From: Acidaminococcaceae bacterium
Lineage (GTDB): Bacteria; Bacillota; Negativicutes; Acidaminococcales; Acidaminococcaceae
Length of the DNA: 64,000 nucleotides
NCBI GenBank assembly: GCA_944390935.1
Contig: CALXRU010000006.1
Span: 1-64,000 of the forward strand
Reading direction: 5' to 3'
Part shown: positions 46,301 through 52,453 of the stretch, in pieces
Layout of the letters: each line of letters begins with the position of its first letter
Position numbering within the stretch: position 1 is the stretch's first letter
Notes under the pieces: generated by a model
Databases searched by the model: none
What the model saw: only the letters and a program-made list of their open reading frames with translations
Told to the model about the DNA's origin: nothing
Translations under genes and position numbers: made by a program

Positions 46301-46574
46301 TTATAGTATAACCATCTAAAATAATACCATTAAAACTATCTTTTGCATCGTTTCCAACAGTTATTTCAACTTTTTCATATTCTGCTAAAGCATTATCTCC
46401 TAATTCAGGATAATTATGATTAATAGACAAGCCACCATGTTTATAGCTTTCAAGCAGTTGCGTTACAGTTCCATCAGCACTTATACCAACAGCATCCGCC
46501 CACACCGTTCCGTAAACGCCGGTGCTTAAAATTAAGCCCAGTATAATCGCCTTTTCCAAATTCTTCTTTTTCAT
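43395..46574 (-). CDS. Autotransporter (type Va) with outer-membrane beta-barrel
   Basis: 1059 aa from ATG 46574 (GGAAAGGTGG 8 nt upstream; an in-frame start 7 codons earlier overlaps it). Signal peptide KKKNLEKAIILGLILSTGVY, cleavage near VWADA. A long passenger of beta-solenoid type follows, with repeated Asn/Gly/Asp strands (for example INLQVNDWADITGDVEATNS). The last 270 residues form the beta-barrel (MWVRLRHDRIGLDG, YGLWLYDTWLGDKGHYTDYV) and the protein ends VQWTF; the terminal Phe is the outer-membrane assembly signal. No protease triad recognised, so adhesin or surface structure is likely. The 5' third is visibly A+T richer than the rest. Driven by a TATAAT promoter with a G7 tract in its spacer. 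Confidence 0.9.
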   Translation of the reverse strand: MKKKNLEKAIILGLILSTGVYGTVWADAVGISADGTVTQLLESYKHGGLSINHNYPELGDNALAEYEKVEITVGNDAKDSFNGIILDGYTIKAYKEKDGERHYTDFEITLSNNTQSGSGIYLSNNAAGSDKIPVHLEIGNYTAHIYSPNSNAFTMSEDCYNVIEPESIAIINENFNADVVNGNGIVVAAPKSENVKENSNNFTVKGLTNITISGKSVELTDNLYSVSLDHEDPGSSNTQPSKAIYNPAAVYAGDISPYFEWKGTTAEIFDIVVPNLGEGKYGTETKGKSVVNLIGKTTISINDADDEKAYGIFAGKNGEVNVNDVEIITHNKNSIGIAAQNGNLVYDGSLYLNLWGSFYQVTDTVLDTSANKYGSVVTMNGENNTITMAGGGKALYADAKNKADGDEDVIIQSGASGIGTLDVKGDIVAANSGKINLQVNDWADITGDVEATNSAEINFTLQPEAMMIVSDTDNNIIGNSGVSTLSLAKNGDVAGGNVQAANGAIINFNLGNGAYFEGRVDDYKDADNTNWNTIDRNLFDSAFVTENTDENGKMTSGKVNMELGNGAVWNVTEQSWVTNLSGNGTVVLVGEVNQNDENLESNIYTEGTGGYAVHIGKLEGNNTFVVNLNPDNYASSDMIYIYDGSSAGTQNLRINNEQEVLNALQNDGDRIRFATAAKTATTEGAGFGDDYVVRGRGVINSGFSIDYVDYATDTDNGNYNGTAGAVKPGDEYIENTYGAVADSQNLYLVRDSSKDAGLSDSGKTVINMSRANYKNAVYMDRLNKRLGEARYFNNEEEQGMWVRLRHDRIGLDGEFRSQNTMYEMGYDVKQDCDNGERRVGMAIDYMDGSTSYSNIIGEGETKRYGLWLYDTWLGDKGHYTDYVLKWGHLDNDFDIRDKDSLVDITGDYSNNVFSASAEYGKKNDMGGGWYFEPQAQLQFARVTGADYVTSQDTKVSLDGINSLIGRAGFRLGRDLNENSTVYIKADLLHEFLGDQDITATDITGTLREEYENEGTWYDVGFGFATALSNNSYAFMDFEKSFGNDNDETYQINAGVQWTF

Positions 46575-46624
46575 AAACAAAACCACCTTTCCCATTTTTA
46601 TCTCACGCCGTAATGCTTTTATTT

Positions 46625-46636
46625 ATTACCGGTAAT
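46625..46636. promoter_or_regulatory. Perfect 12-bp palindrome downstream of autotransporter promoter
   Basis: ATTACCGGTAAT is its own complement and lies about 8 to 19 nt after the predicted transcription start, the position of an operator. No matching regulator is known. Confidence 0.35.
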
Positions 46637-46650
46637 TGCTTTATATTAGT

Positions 46651-46678
46651 ATTATATCACACACTTCCCCCCCAACAA
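46651..46678 (-). promoter_or_regulatory. Autotransporter promoter with G7 tract in the spacer
   Basis: Minus strand TTGTTG (46678-46673), 16-nt spacer, TATAAT (46656-46651). Seven consecutive G (46673-46667) begin at the last base of the -35 box and fill the adjacent spacer. A change in tract length would change the -35/-10 distance. Confidence 0.6.
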
Positions 46679-46734
46679 GACTATTTTGTCCGGCGTAAGC
46701 CAAAATTTTTAAGGTCTTGCCGGTGGGGGAAGTG
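46662..46734. repeat. Large imperfect inverted repeat between autotransporter and sigma-like gene
   Basis: CACTTCCCCC (46662-46671) pairs with GGGGGAAGTG (46725-46734), and inside it CAAGAC (46676-46681) pairs with GTCTTG (46714-46719), with GGC/GCC at the tip. The left arm contains the G7 tract and -35 box of the autotransporter promoter. Confidence 0.65.
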
Positions 46735-46789
46735 CCCGTGTAAACCTTAAACTTTTTATTGTAGCATAAAAATTTTTGCAAAAACAGTC

Positions 46790-46819
46790 TTGCCAAAGGG
46801 TGCTTTTGTTTGTTATCAT
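46790..46819 (+). promoter_or_regulatory. Possible promoter of the sigma-like gene
   Basis: TTGCCA (46790-46795), 18-nt spacer, TATCAT (46814-46819), about 65 nt upstream of the start codon. Confidence 0.4.
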
Positions 46820-46887
46820 TATTTTCGCCATGCTTTATGGTGCACCGCAAAAGCAGGTACCAAAATATTTTAAGGAGGTCTGTTTTG

Positions 46888-47562
46888 ATGACAGAACAAC
46901 AAAAACTTAATATTTTTAACCATTTTGCAGGTGCAAAATGCGACCACCCACCTCATCGCAAGGCATCCGCCGCAGGCGCAAATGCTTTTGCCAAAATGCC
47001 CACGGATTATGACGAACAGGCAAAACTTACGCAACAATTAGTTACCGCTGCGCAAAACGGTGATAAGGCTGCTTTGGAAAGGCTGTGTATTTTTTACGAG
47101 CCTTTGTTCCGCAAGGAGATGAAGCGCGAGATTTTTTACAATGCGCTGGGTTTTGAGGAAGGTTTAAGCCTTGCCCGCTTGAAGTTTATTGAAATTGTAA
47201 TGAGTTACAATGGTGCAGACTTCTCTCACTTCGCCGGTTACGTGCGGTGCAGGATTCACTTTGCATTGTACGACGAAATGAAAAAGGCCTGGGAGCGGGA
47301 AAACAACGAGGCTGCTTTGGCGGTTGGTGATAACGACGGTGTGCATTTACCGTCGGATAACCCCATTGAGCGTAAGGAGCTGGCAATTTTGTTGAAGCTG
47401 GCGCTTAAAAAGCTGACGGAAAAGCAGCGCAACACAATTAAAGCCTTGTATTTTGAAGGTTACAGCGGTAAGGAAATTGCCGCCAAAGAAAAAATAACGC
47501 CTGCCGCGGTGACAAAGCACCACAAGCAGGCGTTAAAAATTTTACGCGGTAATATTGCGTAA
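46888..47562 (+). CDS. Sigma-70-like regulator with region 2 and region 4
   Basis: 224 aa from ATG 46888; TAAGGAGGT lies 8 nt upstream, and earlier in-frame starts lack a site. After a 50-residue leader, a region-2-like part (KAALERLCIFYEPLFRKEMK, then FSHFAGYVRCRIHFALYDEM) is followed by region 4: LKLALKKLTEKQRNTIKALY and YSGKEIAAKEKITPAAVTKH (about residues 172-215). Such short sigma-like proteins occur in phages, plasmids and Negativicutes genomes. It is divergent from the autotransporter and ends at repeat copy B. It may drive neighbouring or distant genes; the target is unknown. Confidence 0.75.
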   Translation: MTEQQKLNIFNHFAGAKCDHPPHRKASAAGANAFAKMPTDYDEQAKLTQQLVTAAQNGDKAALERLCIFYEPLFRKEMKREIFYNALGFEEGLSLARLKFIEIVMSYNGADFSHFAGYVRCRIHFALYDEMKKAWERENNEAALAVGDNDGVHLPSDNPIERKELAILLKLALKKLTEKQRNTIKALYFEGYSGKEIAAKEKITPAAVTKHHKQALKILRGNIA

Positions 47563-47568
47563 CGGACT

Positions 47569-47595
47569 TATAAACCTGTAAAGATACAAAAAGCG
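47569..47595 (+). repeat. 27-bp direct repeat, copy B
   Basis: Identical to 42902-42928 and in the same orientation. It begins 6 nt after the stop of the sigma-like gene and leads into a terminator hairpin. Confidence 0.92.
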
Positions 47596-47628
47596 TGTTT
47601 TGCAAATGCAAAGCACGCTTAATTTTTT
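47588..47628. terminator. Bidirectional terminator at repeat copy B
   Basis: AAGCGTG ... CACGCTT hairpin with inner TGC/GCA, T-run on the plus strand and A-run on the left. It ends both the sigma-like gene and the MATE gene. Compared with copy A (GCGCA/TGCGC), both arms differ while pairing is kept. Confidence 0.82.
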
Positions 47629-48952
47629 ACCTGCTATACCTTTTATACACAAGCTGCGCCGCTATTGCCGTTAAAAGTTCGGCTATCCAGAAGGCGTGCC
47701 ATACGCCCTGTGCGCCGAAGTATTTACTTAACAGCCACGCCGCCGGTATTATTACCACCACATAGCGCAGCAGCGATATTACAAGCGACGGAAGGCCTTT
47801 GCCCAGGCCTTCCAGCGCGCCGCAGGCCGTTACGCTTACTGCCGATACGATAAACCCGGCGCAGATTATCCGTAGCGCCTGCGCGCCTGCGTCGACGGTA
47901 ACGGCGTTATCCGTAAACATGGCAATCAGCACATCGGGCACCAGCAGGCAAATTGCCGTGCCTGCCAGCATAATGCCGGCATTCATCACCAGCGTGGTAT
48001 TATAAATTGCCTTTACGCGCCCATGTTCGCCCGCGCCGTAGTTAAAGCCAATCAACGGGCGCATGCCCTGAATAATGCCGTTGGCGGGCAGGTACAAAAA
48101 TGTTTGCAGCTTGTAATAAATGCCCAGCACCACGATGTAGCTTTGAGAAAACACCGCTAAAATAGTGTTCAGCGAAGATACCAAAAGCGACGGCAGGGCT
48201 AGGTTAAGCGTTGCCGGTATGCCAATAGCGTACAGTTTAAAATCAAGCCCAGCGTCGCGCGTTAAATAGCGGCGGCTTAACTTAATGCGCAGCGGGTAGT
48301 TTTTATAAACAAACAGGTAAATGGCAAGCGTCGTTATCTGCCCGATGCCCGTTGCCACGGCCGCGCCTTCTATCCCCCATTTGGGGAACGGCCCGATGCC
48401 GAAAATTAAAAGCGGGTCTAAAATGATGTTGACGATGCAGCCAGCCAGCAGCGCAATCATTGTTACCTTCATATTGCCGACGGCCTGAAAGATTTTTTCA
48501 AACGCCAGCCCCAGCATGATTATCAGCGAAAAGCTGAAAGCGATGTTGGAATAGCGCACGCCCATATCAATAACGGCGGCGTTATCCGTAAAAGCGGCTA
48601 AAAACTTTGGCATTACGGCAATGCACAACACCATCAGCACCACGCCGTGCAGGGCAGAAAGCGCCATGCCGTGCACAGCCGCACGGTTGGCAGTTTCGCC
48701 TTCGCCCGCGCCGAGGTAATAAGCAATAAGCGCGTTAATGCCCACGCCAAAGCCGATGCTGACGGCGTTGATGAAGTTCTGCACCGGAAAAACCAGCGAC
48801 AGCGCCGTCATAGCGTCCTCGCTGATTTGCGCGACAAAGAAACTGTCTACTATATTATATAGCGAATTGACCATCATGCTGATGACCATGGGCAGCGCCA
48901 TGGCAGTTATCAGCGGCAGGACGGGTTCTTCCTTCATAAAATTTTCGTTCAT
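47627..48952 (-). CDS. MATE family efflux transporter
   Basis: 441 aa from ATG 48952 (GGAGG just upstream). Twelve hydrophobic segments, with the family start LPLITAMALPMVISMMVNSL (about residues 12-31), YNIVDSFFVAQISEDAMTAL, and SIGFGVGINALIAYYLGAGE. The second half repeats the layout (GIIQGMRPLIGFNYGAGEHG, about 287). Exports drugs or metabolites using a Na+ or H+ gradient; the substrate is unknown. It has its own consensus promoter and a leader with a terminator hairpin right before the ribosome site. Confidence 0.92.
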   Translation of the reverse strand: MNENFMKEEPVLPLITAMALPMVISMMVNSLYNIVDSFFVAQISEDAMTALSLVFPVQNFINAVSIGFGVGINALIAYYLGAGEGETANRAAVHGMALSALHGVVLMVLCIAVMPKFLAAFTDNAAVIDMGVRYSNIAFSFSLIIMLGLAFEKIFQAVGNMKVTMIALLAGCIVNIILDPLLIFGIGPFPKWGIEGAAVATGIGQITTLAIYLFVYKNYPLRIKLSRRYLTRDAGLDFKLYAIGIPATLNLALPSLLVSSLNTILAVFSQSYIVVLGIYYKLQTFLYLPANGIIQGMRPLIGFNYGAGEHGRVKAIYNTTLVMNAGIMLAGTAICLLVPDVLIAMFTDNAVTVDAGAQALRIICAGFIVSAVSVTACGALEGLGKGLPSLVISLLRYVVVIIPAAWLLSKYFGAQGVWHAFWIAELLTAIAAQLVYKRYSR

Positions 48953-48962
48953 AATACCTCCA

Positions 48963-49001
48963 ACAAAAAACCACACAGCGCCCGTTAAGGCGGCTGTGTG
49001 G
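48963..49001 (-). terminator. Terminator hairpin in the MATE leader (candidate attenuator)
   Basis: CCACACAG pairs with CTGTGTGG (49001-48971) with further inner GC pairing, followed by six T (48970-48965) and then directly the GGAGG of the MATE gene. It lies between the MATE promoter and start codon, so it should stop transcription unless relieved. Confidence 0.72.
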
Positions 49002-49057
49002 CGAAAAGTGGCAGAGCCAGAAAAATCCACAACGAATTTTAGTATTCAGCTTATAAA

Positions 49058-49086
49058 AATATAACATACCCGCCGCAGGCTGTCAA
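49058..49086 (-). promoter_or_regulatory. Promoter of the MATE gene
   Basis: Minus strand TTGACA (49086-49081), 17-nt spacer, TATATT (49063-49058), about 100 nt upstream of the start codon. Confidence 0.78.
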
Positions 49087-49091
49087 CGGCA

Positions 49092-49121
49092 AATTAAAAC
49101 CCCGGCGGCGGAGCACCGGGG
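49092..49121 (-). terminator. Terminator of the BASS transporter gene
   Basis: CCCCGG/CCGGGG hairpin (49121-49100) with a 10-nt loop then TTTTAATTT on the minus strand, about 100 nt after the transporter stop. Confidence 0.65.
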
Positions 49122-49222
49122 CCGGGGGAGATAGTAGCTGCTTAAGGTGCAGCTTTATATGTTTTTAAGTCCGAACAAAATCCCTTATTTTAGGCTGTGT
49201 ATCTGCGCCGCGGCGCGATTAT

Positions 49223-50200
49223 TCAGTCAGCAAATTCCGGTTTGGCAAGCGGTGCGGCAACCTGTTCTTTTTTGGAAGCGCGTGCCGCAAAAACGGAGGC
49301 TAACAGAGAGCCGGTGGTCTGGTGAACAACACCTGCGATTGCGCCCGGGATTGCTGCCATTGCCGTAAAGTGCAGCGTGCCCAGCGAGCAGGCCAGTGCG
49401 GAGTTCTGCATGCCGACTTCCAGCATAACGGTGGTGCGCTGCGCGTCGCCCATGCCCGCCTGTTTGGCAAGCAGCCAGCCAAGCGCGTAACCGCCGAGGT
49501 TTTGCAGCACAACTGCCATTACCATCACCCAGCCGAGCTCGATGATTTTAGCGCCGTTTAAGGCAACCATTGCGCCCATGATGGAAAGTACGCTGAACGC
49601 GGAAACAAGCACGAGCACTTTGGAGAATTTAACAACGAAGTTATCGCCGACCAGTTTGTGAACGAAGATGCCGAGCACGATGGGCACTAAGATTACCTGC
49701 GCCACGGATTTGAGCATCGCAAGGAAGGAAACTTCAACCCACTGGCCTGCCAGCACCCAGGTAAGGAACGGGGTCAGCACCGGTGCAAGCAGCGTGGTTG
49801 CCGTGGTAAGGCACACCGACAGGGTAACATCGCCTTTGGCGAGATAGGTCATTACGTTGGAAGCAGTGCCGCCCGGCGTAGTACCGAGGAGAATCATGCC
49901 GATGGCAAGTTCGGGCGGAAGCTCAAACGCAACGGTAAGCACATAAGCCAGTGCCGGCATGATGGTGAACTGGCCGACGCAGCCGAAGAACACATCTTTA
50001 GGACGCTGAAACACAAGTGCAAAATCACTGGCGCGCAGCGTCATGCCCATGCCGAACATGATAACCGAAAGCAAAAGCACCGTTTTGGAAGCAGCCCAGG
50101 TAAACGCCTGCGGCTGGAAGAAGGCGGCCACAACGACCGCAACCACAATGTAAGTAAGGTTTTTGCCTACAAATTCTGCCAGTTTGTTCAGTACATTCAT
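49223..50200 (-). CDS. Bile acid:sodium symporter (BASS) family transporter
   Basis: 325 aa with about nine to ten membrane segments (YIVVAVVVAAFFQPQAFTWA, GMTLRASDFALVFQRPKDVF, PALAYVLTVAFELPPELAIG). The family motif LLGTTPGGTASNVMTYLAKG (about residues 104-123) and the later EVGMQNSALACSLGTLHF (about 264) line the sodium site. BASS proteins carry bile acids, pantothenate, pyruvate or keto acids. The gene is preceded by a T-box riboswitch, so expression should rise when one tRNA is uncharged; that argues for an amino-acid-related solute rather than bile acids. AAAGGAG precedes the ATG. Confidence 0.9.
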   Translation of the reverse strand: MNVLNKLAEFVGKNLTYIVVAVVVAAFFQPQAFTWAASKTVLLLSVIMFGMGMTLRASDFALVFQRPKDVFFGCVGQFTIMPALAYVLTVAFELPPELAIGMILLGTTPGGTASNVMTYLAKGDVTLSVCLTTATTLLAPVLTPFLTWVLAGQWVEVSFLAMLKSVAQVILVPIVLGIFVHKLVGDNFVVKFSKVLVLVSAFSVLSIMGAMVALNGAKIIELGWVMVMAVVLQNLGGYALGWLLAKQAGMGDAQRTTVMLEVGMQNSALACSLGTLHFTAMAAIPGAIAGVVHQTTGSLLASVFAARASKKEQVAAPLAKPEFAD

Positions 50201-50270
50201 TTTTCATTACTCCTTTGTTGTAAAAAATTTTTGCCAATAACAAACCGGCGATTGTAAGCTTTTTACCAAC

Positions 50271-50569
50271 AAAAAAGGCTTTGCCTCTTTTGTAAGAGAC
50301 AAAGCCGATAGCTCTGCGGTACCACTCTTATTGCTGCTAAAAAAGCAGCCGCTTTACCGGCATCACCGAAAGCTTCACAGCTGACGTTCAATGCCTGACG
50401 CTGTAACGGTCGTCCTCCGGCCGCGCTTACACAGGTTACACCCTTCAGGCGGCAGCTCATGGGGGATTTTCATAAAGTGCTTTGATCTTATCTCTCAGCA
50501 AATGATAAGTTCTCTGGAATCTGGGCTTACCTTACTACTTTTCCCAATCAACGCAATTTGTTATTTGAT
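50271..50569 (-). ncRNA. T-box riboswitch upstream of the BASS transporter
   Basis: On the minus strand: AAGTAGTAAGG, CCAGAGAACTTATC (AG bulge region), GCTGAGAG, then ATGAAAATCCCCCATG (specifier side of stem I), and the T-box core AATAAGAGTGGTACCGCAG (about 50332-50314). A terminator GGCTTTGTCTCTT/AAGAGGCAAAGCC with a T-run (50306-50271) follows. The core TGGTACC reads T at the position that pairs with the tRNA discriminator, so the tRNA should have A73. In stem I the likely codon after GAAA is ATC (Ile); overlapping AAT and TCC readings are disfavoured because Asn and Ser tRNAs carry G73. The specifier is a proposal. Confidence 0.9.
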
Positions 50570-50575
50570 GAGCTT

Positions 50576-50604
50576 ATTATAATAAGCGTTTAACGCCTTG
50601 TCAA
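50576..50604 (-). promoter_or_regulatory. Promoter of the T-box/BASS transcript
   Basis: Minus strand TTGACA (50604-50599), 17-nt spacer, TATAAT (50581-50576): perfect consensus, directly upstream of the T-box. Confidence 0.88.
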
Positions 50605-50655
50605 CACTTTCCGCACAAAATTTTTACAATTTTGTTTTTTATTGTAAATTAAGCA

Positions 50656-50678
50656 CAAAAAGTGTAACATGCGTTACA
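50656..50678 (-). terminator. Probable terminator of pth
   Basis: TGTAAC/GTTACA inverted repeat (50678-50663) with a 4-nt loop, followed by CTTTTTG on the minus strand, 21 nt past the pth stop. The stem is short, so it could also be a protein-binding palindrome. Confidence 0.5.
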
Positions 50679-50699
50679 GCACGGCAAATTTTAAGCCGT

Positions 50700-51326
50700 T
50701 TAATTTTTACCGGTATCCACCGGGTTATTTTTTTCTTCAGCCGCTTCTTCCTTCTTTTTGGGCGGCTTTTTGTTGTATTCCTGCATAACGGCGTCCATAT
50801 CGCCCTTCAGCCACAGCTCGACGGCGTCCGCCATTTTGCTGACGGCTTCGCCGATAAGCGCCTGTTCTTCCTTGCCGAAGCGGTGCAGCACATGCCCGAT
50901 AACAGCTTTGGCGTTGCGCTCCGGGTGGCCTATGCCGATTTTAAAGCGCGGGAAATCGCCCGTGCCGAGATGCTGCTGGATAGATTTAATGCCGTTGTGC
51001 CCGCCCGCGCTGCCTTTACGGCGCACACGCAGCTGGCCGCAGGGTAAATCAAGGTCGTCCTGGATAACGGCGATATCCTCCGGCGCGATGTTGTAAAAAT
51101 TAGCGAAAGCACCGACTGCTTCGCCGCTTAAATTCATGTAGGTTGTCGGTTTAATCAAAAAAACTTTTTCCGGCGTGCGGTATTCGGCGCACATGGCGTT
51201 GCGCTCGTTCTTCCATGTGGTAATGCCCCAGCGCTTTGCCAACTCGTCGGCCACCATAAAGCCGATGTTGTGGCGCGTGCCTTCGTATTCCTTACCGATG
51301 TTGCCAAGTCCTGCAATCAGTTTCAT
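50700..51326 (-). CDS. pth: Peptidyl-tRNA hydrolase
   Basis: Releases tRNA from peptidyl-tRNA that drops off the ribosome. 208 aa, longer than usual (about 185-190) because of a charged tail (KKPPKKKEEAAEEKNNPVD). Core motifs: LIAGLGNIGKEYEGTRHNIG (residues 3-22, catalytic His in RHNIG), LIKPTTYMNLSGEAVGAFAN, and RVRRKGSAGGHNGIKSIQQH. AGGAG precedes ATG. It follows prs behind a terminator, in the ispE-glmU-prs-pth order of Firmicutes; the ctc gene is absent. Confidence 0.95.
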   Translation of the reverse strand: MKLIAGLGNIGKEYEGTRHNIGFMVADELAKRWGITTWKNERNAMCAEYRTPEKVFLIKPTTYMNLSGEAVGAFANFYNIAPEDIAVIQDDLDLPCGQLRVRRKGSAGGHNGIKSIQQHLGTGDFPRFKIGIGHPERNAKAVIGHVLHRFGKEEQALIGEAVSKMADAVELWLKGDMDAVMQEYNKKPPKKKEEAAEEKNNPVDTGKN

Positions 51327-51342
51327 AAAATCTCCTTAATGC

Positions 51343-51376
51343 AAAAATAAGGCCCGCCGCGCCTGCGGCAGGCCCT
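51343..51376 (-). terminator. Intrinsic terminator of prs
   Basis: GGCCTGCCGC pairs with GCGGCGGGCC (51374-51351, one G-U) around a 4-nt loop, then TTATTTTT on the minus strand, just past the prs stop. Confidence 0.8.
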
Positions 51377-51385
51377 TTGTGTTTA

Positions 51386-52345
51386 TTATTTATGTTTTTC
51401 AAACAGCTGGCTTACAGACCACTGGTTGTAAATGCGCAGAATGGTTTCTGCCAAAATCGGCGCAATGGAAAGCACTTTGATTTTGGGGTGCTTTTTGCTG
51501 GGCGGCAGCGGAATGGTGTTGGTAACAACAACTTCGGTAATATCCGACTGCGCGATGCGGCTTACTGCCGGGTCCGTCAAAATCGGGTGCGTGCAGCATG
51601 CGTAAATTTCTTTAGCGCCGAATTTTTTAACGGCTTTGGCTGCTTCAACCAAAGAGCCTGCCGTATCAATCATATCGTCAACAAGCACTGCCGTTTTGCC
51701 TTCAACATTGCCGATGAGGTTCATAACTTCGGCAACGCCCGGTTCCGGACGGCGTTTGTCGATAATGGCCATACCGCAGCCGAGGCGTTCTGCCATCGTG
51801 CGGGCACGGCTTACGCCGCCAAGGTCAGGAGATACAACAATGAGGTCTTCTAAATTTTTGCTCTTAATGTATTCCGCCAGAATCGGCTGCCCAGGCATAT
51901 GGTCAAACGGTACGTTGAAGAAGCCCTGAATTTGTGCAGCGTGCAGGTCGATGGTAACAACGCGGGTAATGCCGGCGGTTTCCAAAAGGTCTGCCATTAA
52001 TTTAGCGGTAATAGGTTCACGGCCGCGGGCCTTGCGGTCCTGGCGCGCATAGCCATAGTAAGGGATAACTGCGGTGATATGTGCGGCGGAAGCGCGTTTG
52101 AAGGCGTCAGCCATAATCAAAAGCTCCATTACGTTATCGTTAACGATAGGGCCGCAGGTCGGCTGAACAATAAAGATGTCCTTGCCGCGGACGCTTTCGT
52201 TAATCATAACCTGCACTTCGCCGTTGTTAAAACGGTTGATAACGGCATCGCCGACGGTAGTACCGAGATTTTCGGCAATCTCGCGTGCCAAATCGGGGTT
52301 GGCGTTACCGGTAAAAATCCTCATTCTGCTCTCATCTGACAACAT
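51386..52345 (-). CDS. prs: Ribose-phosphate pyrophosphokinase
   Basis: Makes PRPP for nucleotide, histidine and tryptophan synthesis. 319 aa from ATG 52345; GGAGG is 9 nt upstream, whereas the ATG at 52351 is only 3 nt from it. N-terminus MRIFTGNANPDLAREIAENL, the DLHAAQIQGFF segment (about residue 133), pyrophosphate loop and PRPP-binding VLVDDMIDTAGSLVEAAKAV (about 219-238). It follows glmU by about 110 nt and probably has its own promoter. Confidence 0.96.
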   Translation of the reverse strand: MLSDESRMRIFTGNANPDLAREIAENLGTTVGDAVINRFNNGEVQVMINESVRGKDIFIVQPTCGPIVNDNVMELLIMADAFKRASAAHITAVIPYYGYARQDRKARGREPITAKLMADLLETAGITRVVTIDLHAAQIQGFFNVPFDHMPGQPILAEYIKSKNLEDLIVVSPDLGGVSRARTMAERLGCGMAIIDKRRPEPGVAEVMNLIGNVEGKTAVLVDDMIDTAGSLVEAAKAVKKFGAKEIYACCTHPILTDPAVSRIAQSDITEVVVTNTIPLPPSKKHPKIKVLSIAPILAETILRIYNQWSVSQLFEKHK

Positions 52346-52405
52346 GGTCATATACCTCCAAGTCAATTAGTCTGTACTGCCTGAAATTTTTTACCTTATA
52401 AATAT

Positions 52406-52435
52406 AGTATACAACTTTTTACGCAGTTTTAACAA
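52406..52435 (-). promoter_or_regulatory. Possible promoter of prs
   Basis: Minus strand TTGTTA (52435-52430), 18-nt spacer, TATACT (52411-52406), about 60 nt upstream of prs. Confidence 0.5.
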
Positions 52436-52453
52436 GTCAATTAGCAAAATTTA

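Noticed and set aside
43395-46574. CRISPR-like repeats in the autotransporter gene
   Set aside because: The repetitive look comes from degenerate protein repeats of the beta-solenoid, with no identical spaced repeats.
42902-47628. Integrated phage or transposon
   Set aside because: No integrase, transposase, terminal inverted repeat or tRNA target was found; only the direct repeats suggest mobility, so no mobile element is called.
49223-50200. Bile salt importer linked to gut life
   Set aside because: The family name invites this, but the T-box in front points to an amino-acid-related substrate; no bile-salt gene is nearby.
50663-50678. TGTAAC-N4-GTTACA as a transcription factor site
   Set aside because: Position just after pth with a T-run downstream fits a terminator better; the palindrome is short and matches no specific box that I can name.
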